Assembly: GCF_000421645.1 (NCBI RefSeq)
Contig: NZ_ATXK01000003.1
Coordinates: 248,001-312,000, forward strand
Reading direction: 5' to 3'
DNA length: 64,000 bases
From: Aurantimonas coralicida DSM 14790
GTDB lineage: Bacteria > Pseudomonadota > Alphaproteobacteria > Rhizobiales > Rhizobiaceae
This document shows positions 1 to 9,200 of the stretch, one piece after another; within the stretch, counting starts at the first letter, position 1, and each line of letters opens with the position of its first letter. The notes beneath the pieces are model-generated. The model had not been told where the DNA came from. It saw nothing but the letters and a program-made list of their open reading frames with translations, and ran no database searches. The position numbers were made by a program, and so were the translations under genes.

Positions 1-329
1 ACGGCATCGACCTGATCGCCGACGCGCTGGACATCGACGTGTCCGTCGACGAGGTCGGCCATTTCGATCCGGTGACCTTCGACGAGACCTGCGTGACGGC
101 CATCCGTAACGCCGCCGAGGCGCTCAGCTATTCCCACCGCAACATCGTCTCGGGCGCCGGTCACGACGCCTGCTGGATCAACCGCGTCGCACCGACCGCC
201 ATGGTCATGTGCCCATGCGTCGACGGTCTGTCCCACAACGAGGCGGAAGAGATTTCCAAGGAATGGGCGACGGCCGGCGCCAACGTCCTGATGCGCGCAG
301 TCGTGGAGACCGCGGGGATCGTGGAGTAG
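1..329 (+). CDS. Zn-dependent carbamoyl-amino-acid hydrolase / allantoate amidohydrolase family, C-terminal part
   Basis: The reading frame is open from the window edge (first full codon at base 3) and ends in TAG at 327-329, so only the C-terminal ~108 residues are seen. The blocks SGAGHDA and CVDGLSHNEAEEI are hallmarks of the M20-type N-carbamoyl-amino-acid hydrolase / beta-ureidopropionase family, which hydrolyses N-carbamoyl groups with a two-metal site. The His of GHDA and the late His of LSHNEAE are conserved metal or substrate ligands in the family. With a dihydropyrimidinase and ABC transporter downstream, the likely role is the last step of reductive pyrimidine (or hydantoin) breakdown. 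The exact substrate cannot be decided from the fragment. Confidence 0.85.
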   Translation, partial: GIDLIADALDIDVSVDEVGHFDPVTFDETCVTAIRNAAEALSYSHRNIVSGAGHDACWINRVAPTAMVMCPCVDGLSHNEAEEISKEWATAGANVLMRAVVETAGIVE

Positions 330-364
330 GCTGGACCGGGATCGCGCAACGCCAGGAGGTCGTC

Positions 365-586
365 ATGGGCAGGCCGAAGGAACTGACCGAGGGGCCGCGC
401 GCCGACCTTCTTGCGAGAGGATATCGCCCCGTGGAGGTCTGGGTCATCGATCGCGACAGCGAAGCCCACCGTGCGGATGCGGAGCGCCAGGTTGCGAGCG
501 CCGCCGAAGCGGATTCGCGTGACGCCGGCATCGACGAATGGACGGCGGGGATGAGCGCGAATTTGTGGGACGAAGGGGAATCGTGA
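365..586 (+). CDS. MazE-like antitoxin (DUF3018-type)
   Basis: This 73-aa protein starts at ATG 365, which sits behind a clear AGGAGG (353-358 region). A longer upstream extension of the frame overlaps the previous gene and is unlikely. The start MGRPKELTEGPRADLLARGYRPVEVWV followed by a charged C-terminal tail matches my memory of the MazE-like antitoxins that precede PemK/MazF toxins: an N-terminal DNA-binding part and a tail that wraps the toxin. Its stop TGA overlaps the GTG of the next gene, typical of a toxin-antitoxin pair. Family assignment comes from motif memory and context. Confidence 0.7.
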   Translation: MGRPKELTEGPRADLLARGYRPVEVWVIDRDSEAHRADAERQVASAAEADSRDAGIDEWTAGMSANLWDEGES

Positions 587-947
587 GACGCGGCGATGTC
601 TTCATTGCGTCTATGCGCGGTCCCTCGGGGAAGCCGAGGCCGACTGTCGTGATCCACGCCGATGAGTTCATCCGGTCGGATGGTCCGGTCATTGTCTGCC
701 CGATGACGAGTGAACTGGCGGATGCCGCGTCGATTCGCGTGCGGATCGAACCGCGCCGTCGAATGGGTTGCGGGTCGATTCCGACGTTATGGTCGACCGG
801 ATGGCGGCTGCCTTTGCGCGCGATCTCGGTCACCATGTCGGTCGACTGGAGCCCGCCGACATGACCCGCATCGAATTTGCCGCGATGAATGTTCTCGGTC
901 TCGGCAAAGCCGCATCGATCATTGCAGCAGGAGGGGAAAGCCCATGA
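583..947 (+). pseudogene. MazF/PemK-family toxin gene, frameshifted
   Basis: GTG 583 overlaps the antitoxin stop. The first ~58 codons read RRGDVFIASMRGPSGKPRPTVVI and then ICPMTSEL-like residues, the standard start of MazF/PemK ribonucleases. From about 750-762 this frame loses all similarity and ends at 864. The frame beginning at base 762 instead reads NGLRVDSDVMVDRM, then GRLEPADM, the expected family C-terminus, and ends in TGA at 945-947, overlapping the ATG of the hydantoinase gene. A loss of one base (or gain of two) near 750-761 would explain this. It is either a broken toxin or a sequencing error. The antitoxin gene is intact. Confidence 0.75.
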
Positions 948-2395
948 CCATCGTCATCAAGGGCGGCACGATCGTAACCGCCGATCTCACCTACAAGGCC
1001 GACATCCTGATCGACGGCGACACCATCGCGGCGATCGGACCGGACCTGTCGGGCGACGAGGTGATCGACGCCTCCGGCACCTACGTCATGCCCGGCGGCA
1101 TCGACCCGCACACCCATATGGAAATGCCCTTCATGGGCACCCATTCGGCCGACGATTTCGATTCCGGCTCGGCCGCGGCGCTGGCCGGCGGCACCACCAT
1201 GACCGTCGATTTCTGCCTGCCGGGGCCCGACCAGGGCCCCCTGGACGCGCTGCAGACCTGGTTCCAGAAGGCCGGCCCGGCCCGCACCGACTATTCCTTC
1301 CACATGGGCGTGACATGGTGGGGGCAGAAATATTTCGACGAGATGCCCAAGGTGGTCGAGGCGGGCATCAACACCTTCAAGCACTTCATGGCCTACAAGG
1401 GCGCGCTGATGGTGAATGACGACGAGATGTTCGCGTCCTTCACCCGCTGCGCCGAGCTCGGTGCCATGCCGCTGGTCCATGCCGAGAACGGCGACGTCGT
1501 CGCCTTCCTGCAGCAGAAGCTGCTGGCCGAGGGCAATAACGGGCCGGAGGGCCATGCCTATTCGCGCCCGCCCGAGGTCGAGGGCGAGGCGGTCAACCGC
1601 GCCATCATGATCGCCGATCAGGCGGGCGTGCCGCTCTACGTCGTCCACACCTCCTGCGAGCAGGCCCATGAAGCGATCCGCCGGGCCCGCCAGAAGGGCA
1701 TGCGGGTCTATGGCGAGCCGCTGATCCAGCATCTGGTGCTGGACGAGAGCGAGTATTTCCATCCCGACTGGCAGCACGCCGCCCGCCGGGTGATGTCGCC
1801 GCCCTTCCGCGACAAGAAGAACCAGGATTCCCTCTGGGCGGGGCTCGCCGCCGGCTCGCTGCAGGTCGTCGCGACGGACCATTGCGCCTTCACCGACGAG
1901 CAGAAGCGCATGGGGCTCGGCGACTTCACCAAGATCCCCAACGGCACCGGCGGCCTGGAAGACCGGCTTGCGGTCCTGTGGACCAAGGGCGTCGGCACCG
2001 GCCGGCTGACGATGAACGAGTTCGTCGCCGTCACCTCCACCAACATCGCCAAGATCCTCAACATCTATCCCAAGAAGGGCGCGATCCTCGTCGGGGCCGA
2101 CGCCGATCTGGTGATCTTCGATCCGGCCGCCACCAAGACCATCTCGGCCAGGACTCAGAAATCGGTGATCGAGTACAACGTCTTCGAGGGCATCGAACTG
2201 ACCGGCCTGCCGGTGATGACGTTCTCGCGCGGTCGCCTCGCCTACAAGGAGGGCGACGTGCGGGCCGAAAAGGGCAATGGCCGCTTCGTCGAGCGTCCCG
2301 CCAGCGCGCCCGCCGCCAAGGCGTTGTCGACCTGGAAGGAACTCACCGCGCCGCGCAGGATCGAGCGCACCGGCATTCCGGCGAGCGGGGTCTGA
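944..2395 (+). CDS. hydA: Dihydropyrimidinase / D-hydantoinase
   Basis: This 483-aa cyclic amidohydrolase opens 5,6-dihydropyrimidines (or 5-substituted hydantoins) to N-carbamoyl amino acids in the cytoplasm. ATG 944 follows an AGGAGG and overlaps the stop of the broken toxin reading frame. Visible metal-site motifs are H56-x-H58 in GGIDPHTH, the probably carboxylated Lys152 in FMAYK, His179 (VHAENGD), His235 (VVHTS) and the late Asp of ATDHC. Length is normal for the family. Its product would be the substrate of the hydrolase encoded upstream, so the two probably act in series in pyrimidine catabolism. Confidence 0.93.
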   Translation: MTIVIKGGTIVTADLTYKADILIDGDTIAAIGPDLSGDEVIDASGTYVMPGGIDPHTHMEMPFMGTHSADDFDSGSAAALAGGTTMTVDFCLPGPDQGPLDALQTWFQKAGPARTDYSFHMGVTWWGQKYFDEMPKVVEAGINTFKHFMAYKGALMVNDDEMFASFTRCAELGAMPLVHAENGDVVAFLQQKLLAEGNNGPEGHAYSRPPEVEGEAVNRAIMIADQAGVPLYVVHTSCEQAHEAIRRARQKGMRVYGEPLIQHLVLDESEYFHPDWQHAARRVMSPPFRDKKNQDSLWAGLAAGSLQVVATDHCAFTDEQKRMGLGDFTKIPNGTGGLEDRLAVLWTKGVGTGRLTMNEFVAVTSTNIAKILNIYPKKGAILVGADADLVIFDPAATKTISARTQKSVIEYNVFEGIELTGLPVMTFSRGRLAYKEGDVRAEKGNGRFVERPASAPAAKALSTWKELTAPRRIERTGIPASGV

Positions 2396-2399
2396 CAGT

Positions 2400-3221
2400 T
2401 TGAGCCAGACCACGTCCCGATCGACCGAGCCGTCTGCCGCGGCCGCCGCGCCGGTCATCGAAGCCCGCAATCTCGACCTCGTCTTCGAGACCGCCGACAC
2501 ACCGGTTCATGCGCTGAAGGGCATCGACCTTACCGTCAATAGCGGCGAGTTCGTCTCCTTCATCGGGCCGTCCGGCTGCGGCAAGACCACGCTCTTGCGC
2601 GTCATCGCCGATCTGGAGCAACCGACCGGCGGATCGATCTCGGTCAACGGCATGACGCCCGATCAGGCGCGCCAGGCGCGGGCCTATGGCTATGTCTTCC
2701 AGGCCGCGGCGCTCTATCCCTGGCGCACCATCGAGAAGAACGTCGCGCTGCCGCTGGAGATCATGGGCTTCGACCGGGCCGAGCGGAAGCGCCGGATCGA
2801 CGCCAATCTCGAACTGGTCGGCCTTGCCGGCTTCGGCCGCAAATATCCCTGGCAATTGTCCGGCGGCATGCAGCAGCGGGCCTCGATCGCCCGCGCCCTG
2901 TGCTTCGACCCGGACCTCCTCTTGATGGACGAACCGTTCGGCGCGCTCGACGAGATCGTCCGCGACCATCTCAACGAGGAACTGCTGAAGCTCTGGGCCA
3001 AGACGCAGAAGACCGTCGTCTTCGTGACCCATTCGATCCCGGAAGCGGTGTTCCTGTCGACGCGGATCGTCGTCATGAGCCCGCGCCCCGGCCGCATCCA
3101 CGAGATCATCGACTGCGATCTCGGGCCGGACCGTCCTCTCGACATCCGCGACACGCCGGAATTCCTCGCCATCGCCCACCGGGTGCGCGAAGGGCTGCGG
3201 GCAGGGCACGGCTATGACTGA
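2400..3221 (+). CDS. ABC transporter ATP-binding protein (pyrimidine/nitrate-sulfonate class)
   Basis: This is a cytoplasmic ATPase subunit of ~273 aa. The only plausible start is TTG 2400, four bases after the hydA stop; there is no ATG before the Walker A. Motifs in order are Walker A GPSGCGKTT (about residues 56-64), the Q-loop in YVFQ, signature LSGGMQQR, Walker B LLLMDEP with a D-loop, and the H-loop His of FVTHS. The sequence resembles the SsuB/TauB/ThiZ branch that works with NMT1-like binding proteins, and two permeases and such a binding protein follow. The substrate is probably a pyrimidine-type base by gene context. This is inference. Confidence 0.9.
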   Translation: MSQTTSRSTEPSAAAAAPVIEARNLDLVFETADTPVHALKGIDLTVNSGEFVSFIGPSGCGKTTLLRVIADLEQPTGGSISVNGMTPDQARQARAYGYVFQAAALYPWRTIEKNVALPLEIMGFDRAERKRRIDANLELVGLAGFGRKYPWQLSGGMQQRASIARALCFDPDLLLMDEPFGALDEIVRDHLNEELLKLWAKTQKTVVFVTHSIPEAVFLSTRIVVMSPRPGRIHEIIDCDLGPDRPLDIRDTPEFLAIAHRVREGLRAGHGYD

Positions 3222-3224
3222 GCG

Positions 3225-4181
3225 GTGTCGATGACGCCGCCGTCAACACCCATCGCCGAGCCGGGCGCCGCCATCGGCTATGCCGGTCCGCTGCGGCGGC
3301 TCGGCCGGCGCATGCGCGACGGGCGGAGCGTGCCGGTTCTGACCGTCGTTCTGGCGATCCTTGCGATCTGGTATCTGGCCGCCATCGGCATGAACTGGGC
3401 GACCGAGACGGTGAAGCTGGAGCGCGCCGGCGAGGCTTATGGCGCCCTCGATACGGTCGCCGCCACCTGGTCGGCGGAGCGGCCGGTGTTGCCGGCGCCG
3501 CACCAGATCGTCGTGGAAATCTGGAACTCCACGGTCGGGGTGAAACCGTCCTCGCCGCGTTCGCTGCTCTACCACGCCTGGGTGACGCTCTCCTCGACGC
3601 TGCTCGGCTTTCTCATCGGCACCGCGCTGGGCGTGCTCTTGGCCGTCGGCATCCTCAATTCGCGCACGCTCGACAAGAGCCTGATGCCCTGGATCATCGC
3701 CTCGCAGACCATCCCGATCCTTGCCATCGCGCCGATGGTGATCGTCGTCCTCAATTCCGTCGGCGTGACCGGCCTTCTGCCCAAGGCGATCATCTCCACC
3801 TATTTGTCCTTCTTCCCGGTCGCGGTCGGCATGGTGAAGGGGCTGCGCTCGCCCGACGCGATGCTGATCGACCTGATGCACACCTATTCTGCGACCCGCC
3901 GCCAGACGCTGGTCAAGTTGCGCTGGCCGGCCTCCATGCCGTTCCTGTTCACCTCCATGAAGGTGGCCGTGGCAGCGGCTCTCGTCGGCGCCATTGTCGG
4001 CGAACTGCCGACCGGCGCGGTGGCCGGTCTCGGCGCGCGGCTTCTGGCCGGCTCCTATTATGGCCAGACCATCCAGATCTGGTCGGCGCTCGTCGCCGCC
4101 GCGATCATGGCGGGCGTCCTCGTCTGGCTGATCGGGCTCGGCGAAAAGGCGTCGCTCAAGCGCATGGGGGCCCGGCCATGA
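3225..4181 (+). CDS. ABC transporter permease 1
   Basis: This is an integral membrane subunit of ~318 aa. The start may be GTG 3225 or ATG 3231; both lie just after the ATPase gene stop. A hydrophobic segment at about residues 38-56 precedes a periplasmic stretch and then several membrane helices of the BPD-type permease domain. The cytoplasmic coupling (EAA-like) loop is seen as the stretch around MLIDLMHTYSATRRQTLVKLRWPASMPFLF. The last four bases overlap the start of the second permease (ATGA), which suggests translational coupling. Two different permeases in one operon imply a heterodimeric channel. Confidence 0.88.
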   Translation: MSMTPPSTPIAEPGAAIGYAGPLRRLGRRMRDGRSVPVLTVVLAILAIWYLAAIGMNWATETVKLERAGEAYGALDTVAATWSAERPVLPAPHQIVVEIWNSTVGVKPSSPRSLLYHAWVTLSSTLLGFLIGTALGVLLAVGILNSRTLDKSLMPWIIASQTIPILAIAPMVIVVLNSVGVTGLLPKAIISTYLSFFPVAVGMVKGLRSPDAMLIDLMHTYSATRRQTLVKLRWPASMPFLFTSMKVAVAAALVGAIVGELPTGAVAGLGARLLAGSYYGQTIQIWSALVAAAIMAGVLVWLIGLGEKASLKRMGARP

Positions 4182-5152
4182 GCGCCGCGCGGAACGGCGC
4201 CGGCCCCGGTCCCGGCGCGATCGCCCTGACTAGCGGCCTTGCGGCGATGGCGGCAATTGCCGCTCTGGCGCTGCTCGGCGTGAACCAGCGTGGCCCGCTT
4301 CTGATCCTGGCGATCCTCGCCTTCTGGGCCGCCTCCTGGCGGCTGACCGTCGGTCTCGCCGCGATCGAACCGCGGAGGCGGGCAGGGCACGTCGCGCTCC
4401 AGGTGCTCATTCCGGTCGTCTTCGGCGTCTCGCTGCTGTTCCTCTGGGAGTTCGTGGTGCGGGCGTTGCAGGTGCCGATCGTGCTCCTGCCGGCCCCCTC
4501 CGACATCGGTGTCAGGATCGCCAACTCGCTGCCGATCCTGTGGGTCGACTTCGTCCAGACGTTCCTGAAAGCGGTGGTGGCGGGCTACGTCATCGGCTGT
4601 GCCAGCGGCTTCGCCGTCGCGGTGCTGGTCGATCGCTCGTCCTTCCTCAAGCGCGGGCTCCTGCCGGTCGGCAACCTCGTCTCGGCGCTGCCCATTGTCG
4701 GCGTCGCGCCGATCATGGTGATGTGGTTCGGCTTCGACTGGCCGTCCAAGGCCGCCGTGGTCGTGGTGATGACCTTCTTCCCCATGCTGGTGAATACCGT
4801 CGCCGGCCTCTCGGCGGCCGGGGCGATGGAGCGCGACCTGATGCGCACCTATGCCGCCGGCCCCTGGCAGAGCCTCCTGAAGCTGCGGCTGCCGGCGGCC
4901 ATGCCCTTCATCTTCAACGCACTGAAGATCAACTCGACCCTCGCCCTGATCGGTGCAATCGTGGCGGAGTTCTTCGGCACGCCGATCGTCGGCATGGGCT
5001 TTCGCATCTCGGCCGAGATCGGCCGGATGAACACCGACATGGTCTGGGCCGAGATCGCGGTCGCCGCGCTCGCCGGTTCGCTGACCTATGGCATTCTGTC
5101 CGTCTTCGAGCGGATCACGACCTTCTGGCATCCGTCCTACCGCAAGGGTTAG
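4178..5152 (+). CDS. ABC transporter permease 2
   Basis: This 324-aa membrane protein starts at the ATG inside the ATGA overlap with permease 1. It has an N-terminal hydrophobic hairpin (about residues 15-50), then the BPD permease core with the coupling-loop pattern around DLMRTYAAGPWQSLLKLRLPAAMPFIF, parallel to the one in permease 1. It is probably the partner half of the heterodimeric translocator. The N-terminal Gly/Pro-rich segment is not diagnostic. Confidence 0.88.
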   Translation: MSAARNGAGPGPGAIALTSGLAAMAAIAALALLGVNQRGPLLILAILAFWAASWRLTVGLAAIEPRRRAGHVALQVLIPVVFGVSLLFLWEFVVRALQVPIVLLPAPSDIGVRIANSLPILWVDFVQTFLKAVVAGYVIGCASGFAVAVLVDRSSFLKRGLLPVGNLVSALPIVGVAPIMVMWFGFDWPSKAAVVVVMTFFPMLVNTVAGLSAAGAMERDLMRTYAAGPWQSLLKLRLPAAMPFIFNALKINSTLALIGAIVAEFFGTPIVGMGFRISAEIGRMNTDMVWAEIAVAALAGSLTYGILSVFERITTFWHPSYRKG

Positions 5153-5187
5153 GCGGCGACGCAACGCAGCAGCAAAGGAGAATGCGC

Positions 5188-6183
5188 ATGAGGAAGCTAC
5201 TGGCAGGCGCCACGGTGGCGTTGGCAGGTCTTGGTCTGGCGATGCCCGCGATGGCGCAGGATGCGCTGACGCTGCAGCTCAAATGGGTCACCCAGGCACA
5301 GTTCGCCGGCTACTACGTCGCCAAGGAGAAGGGCTTCTACGAGGAGGCCGATCTCGACGTCACCATCAAGCCGGGCGGGCCCGACATTGCCCCGGTCCAG
5401 GTGCTGGCCGGTGGCGGCGCCGACATCGTCGTCGACTGGATGCCATCGGCGCTGGCCGCCCGCGAAAAGGGTGTCGCGCTGGTCAACATCGCCCAGCCCT
5501 TCGAGCGCTCGGGCATGATGCTGACCTGTCGCAAGGAGACCGGCATCGAGAAGCCTGCCGACTTCAAGGGCAAGACCCTCGGCGTCTGGTTCTCGGGCAA
5601 CGAATATCCGTTCCTGTCCTGGATGTCGCAGCTCGGCCTGTCGACCGAAGGCGGCGACGAGGGCGTCACCGTCATCAAGCAGGGCTTCAATGTCGATCCG
5701 CTGATCCAGAAGCAGGCCGACTGCATCTCGACCATGACCTACAACGAATACGGCCAGGTTCTGGACGCCGGCATTCCGGCCGAGGAACTGGTGGTGTTCA
5801 ACTACACCGATCAGGGCGTCGCGACGCTCGAGGACGGCCTCTATGTTCTCGAGGAGGATTTGCAGAAGCCGGAGATGGTAGATGCCTATGCCCGCTTCGT
5901 GAAGGCGTCGATGAAGGGCTGGTCCTATGCGGCCGAAAACCCGGAAGAGGCGGCCGAGATCGTTCTCGACAACGACATGACCGGCGCGCAGACCATGGCG
6001 CACCAGACCTTCATGATGGGCGAGATCGCCAAGCTCCTCGGTGACGACGGGGCGCTGGACACGGCGGCGGCCGACAACACCGTCGGCGTCCTGATGTCGG
6101 GCGGCTCCGACCCGGTGATCACCAAGGAGCCGGAGGGCGCCTGGACCAGCGTCGTCACCGACAAGGCTGCCGAGATGGACTGA
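5188..6183 (+). CDS. ABC transporter substrate-binding protein, NMT1/THI5-like
   Basis: This 331-aa periplasmic binding protein has a signal peptide of ~23 residues ending at AMA-QDAL. ATG 5188 is preferred over ATG 5182 because the AAAGGAG at 5173-5180 lies at the right distance from 5188 only. The mature start (LQLKWVTQAQFAGYYVAKEKGFY) is the classic NMT1/THI5-like opening, a family that binds pyrimidine-like ligands such as thiamine precursors and also nitrate or sulfonates. With the dihydropyrimidinase upstream, a pyrimidine or its derivative is the best guess for the ligand. This is the last gene of the operon and is followed by a strong terminator. Confidence 0.9.
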   Translation: MRKLLAGATVALAGLGLAMPAMAQDALTLQLKWVTQAQFAGYYVAKEKGFYEEADLDVTIKPGGPDIAPVQVLAGGGADIVVDWMPSALAAREKGVALVNIAQPFERSGMMLTCRKETGIEKPADFKGKTLGVWFSGNEYPFLSWMSQLGLSTEGGDEGVTVIKQGFNVDPLIQKQADCISTMTYNEYGQVLDAGIPAEELVVFNYTDQGVATLEDGLYVLEEDLQKPEMVDAYARFVKASMKGWSYAAENPEEAAEIVLDNDMTGAQTMAHQTFMMGEIAKLLGDDGALDTAAADNTVGVLMSGGSDPVITKEPEGAWTSVVTDKAAEMD

Positions 6184-6210
6184 CCGCCTGCCGGTCAGTG
6201 CGGAGAAGCG

Positions 6211-6240
6211 AAAGGCCGGGGTATGTCCCCGGCCTTTCTG
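6211..6240. terminator. Bidirectional rho-independent terminator between convergent operons
   Basis: AAAGGCCGGGG and CCCCGGCCTTT form a perfect 11-bp stem around the loop TATGT and are followed by TCTG. The A-run before the stem lets it serve the leftward RND operon too. It separates the transporter operon from the convergent pump operon. Confidence 0.88.
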
Positions 6241-6279
6241 CATATTGAAGCCGCGGCGACGCCACGGGTTGCGGTGTCG

Positions 6280-9200
6280 TCAGGCGGGGGCGGGCGCGGC
6301 GCTTGCCGGCGGCGTCGCGTGCTTGGCCAGCGGATCGCCAATGAGCGGGCTCGGCACGTTCTCGCCGCGCTTGCGCTTGAACCAGGCGACCAGGCATTCG
6401 CCCAGCATCAGCATGGCCGGGGTCAGCACCAGCGTCAGCACCGTCGCGAAGGTCAGGCCGCCGGCGATGGCGCTCGACAGCTCCGTCCACCACTGGGTCG
6501 AGGGCGCGCCGAATGCCATGGTGCGGTGGATGAAGTCGATATTCACGCCGATCACCATTGGCATCAGCCCGAGAACGGTGGTGATCGAGGTCAGGAACAC
6601 CGGCCGCAGGCGCTGGGCGCCGGTGCGCAGCAGTGCTTCCAGCGGCGGCTGGCCTGAGCGCCGCAGATCGTTGTAGGTGTCGATCAGGACGATGTTGTTG
6701 TTGACCACGATGCCGGCCAGCGCGATCACGCCGATGCCGCCCATCACCACGCCGAACGGCCGTCCGGTGAGAAGCAGGCCGTAGAACACCCCGGCCGTCG
6801 AGAACACGATGGCGCTCATCACAAGGATGGCCTGGTAGATCGAGTTGAACTGGGTCACCAGCACCAGGAACATCAGGAAGATCGCCGCGCCGAAGGCGCC
6901 GGCGAGGAAGCTCATCGCTTCCGCCTGGTCCTCCGCCTCGCCGCCGAAGCGGAAATCGACGCCGGGCGGCAGGCTGGCCTGTTCCAGCGCCTGCCGCAGG
7001 GCGACGATCTGGTCGTTGACCAGCAGCCCTTCGGCGACGTCCGCCTCCACAGCCATGACCCGGCGCTGGTCGATGCGGATGATCGTGCCGACCTTGGGCG
7101 CCGGCTTGAAGGAGACGAAGTTGCGGATCGGCACGAGGCCCTGCGCGGTGGGGATCCTCAGATCCTGCAGGCGCTCCAGCGTCCGGTCGCCGGCCGGGAA
7201 GCGCACGCGGATCGGCACCTCGCCGTCGCCGCCGGCATCCTCGGGCCGATAGTTTGAGACCTCGATCCCGGCGGTCAGCAGCCGGACGGCCTGGCCGAGC
7301 AGCGAGACATCAGCGCCGTAGCGCGCGGCCTCCTCGCGGTTGACTTGCAGCTGCCATTCGACGCCGGGCAGGGGGCGCGTGTCGGTGACGTTGGTGAAGC
7401 CGCCGATCTCCTCCATCAGCCCGCGGGCCGTGGCGATGCCGTCGGCCAGCGTGTCCAGCGACGGGCCGAGCAGCTTGAGATTGACCGGCTTGCCGCTGGC
7501 CGGGCCGTTCTGTTCCTGCTGCACCTGGACCGTGATGCCGGGAATATCGGCGACCCGGGCGCGGATGTCGTCGAAGATCGCGGTCGCCTTGCGCCGCTCG
7601 TCCCATTCGTCGAGCTCGAGCTGGACGGTGCCGATGACGTCGGCGCCGACCTGGCGGGCGCCGCCTTCGCTCAGCGTGCGGGCATAGACGGTCTGCACCT
7701 CCTCCATGCCGAGCAGCCGGTTCTCGACCCGGCGCACCAGCGCGTCGCGCTCGAAGATCGAGAAATTGTCGCGGGCGCGGATCTGCACCTGGGCAAATTC
7801 CGGTTCGATCGACGGGAAGAACTCGACGCCCTTGCCGTGCTGCGAATAGCCGTAGAAGGCGCCGACAAGCAGGACGGTGGCGATGACGAGCGTGGCGAAG
7901 GGCGCCTTCACGGCACTGCGCAGGACGCGCAGATAGGTGCCGGTCCAGCCGCCGATCTGCGACATGTCGCCGGTCTCGGCGGCCTCGATGGCCGCGCGCT
8001 GCCGTGCCGGCATCGGCTGGGCCTTGCCGATCATGCCGCCGAGGACGGGAATAAAGACCAGCGCCATGAACAAAGACGCGGCGAGGGTGATCATCACCGT
8101 GATCGGCAGGAATTTCATGAACTCGCCGACGATCCCGCTCCAGAACAGAAGCGGCAGGAACACGGCGAGCGTCGTGACCGTCGAGGCGATGATCGGCCAG
8201 GCCATGCGCTTGGCCGCCTGGCGATAGGCGTCGCGCGGGGAGGCGCCTTCCAGCAGCCGCCTATCGGCGAGCTCGGTGGTGACGATGGCCCCGTCGACCA
8301 GCATGCCGACCACGAGGATCAGCGAGAACAGGACGATGATGTTCATCGTGTAGCCGGCGAGCCAGAGGATCGCGATGCCGGCGAGGAAGGAGCCCGGGAT
8401 CGACAGGCCGACCAGCACCGAGGTGCGGAAGCCGAGCGCCGCGACGATGACGATCATCACCAGGACGATGGCCGAGATGACGTTGTTCTCGAGGTCCCCG
8501 AGCATGGTCTTCACCTGCTCGGACTCGTCCTGCAGGTAGCGCACGCTGACCGTTTCGGGCCAGGCTTCCTTCTGGCGCGCGACCACCTCGCGCACGGCGT
8601 CCACCGTCTCGATGATGTTGGCGCCCGAGCGCTTCTTCACTTCCAGTGCCAGCGACGGTTCGCCGTCGATGCGGGCAAAGCCCTCCGGGTCCTCGAAGGT
8701 GCGCCGCGCGATGGCAACGTCCTTGAAGGTCAGAACCGTCGAGCCGTCGACCTTGATCGGCAGGTCGAGCACGTCCTGCGCGTCCTCGATCAGGCCGGGC
8801 ACCTTGAGGACGATGCGTCCGGCCCCGGTATCGAGTGCGCCGGCGGCGATCAGCCGGTTGTTGCGGCTGATCTGGCTGACCAGTTCGTCGAAGGAGAGAT
8901 TGTAGGTCTCGAAGACCGTGGGGTCGATCAGGACCTCCATCAGCTCTTCGCGCTCGCCGCCGATGTCGATCTCCAGAACACCCGACAGGGCTTCCAGATC
9001 GTCCTTGAGGTCGCCGGCGATGTTGACCAGCGACCGCTCGGGGATCGGCCCCGACAGGACGACGGTCAGGATCGGGAACAGCGAGGTGTTCACCTCGGTG
9101 ACCACCGGCTCGTCGACCTCGGCCGGCATGTTCGGCTTGGCGCGGTCGACGGCGTCCTTGACGTCGGTCAGCGCCTCGTCGGCGTCGAACCCCGCCTCGA

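Noticed and set aside
830-2500. 556-codon open frame on the minus strand across the hydantoinase gene
   Set aside because: It is antisense to a gene with clear catalytic motifs, and its translation is repetitive in G, D, R and H. High GC content produces such long shadows.
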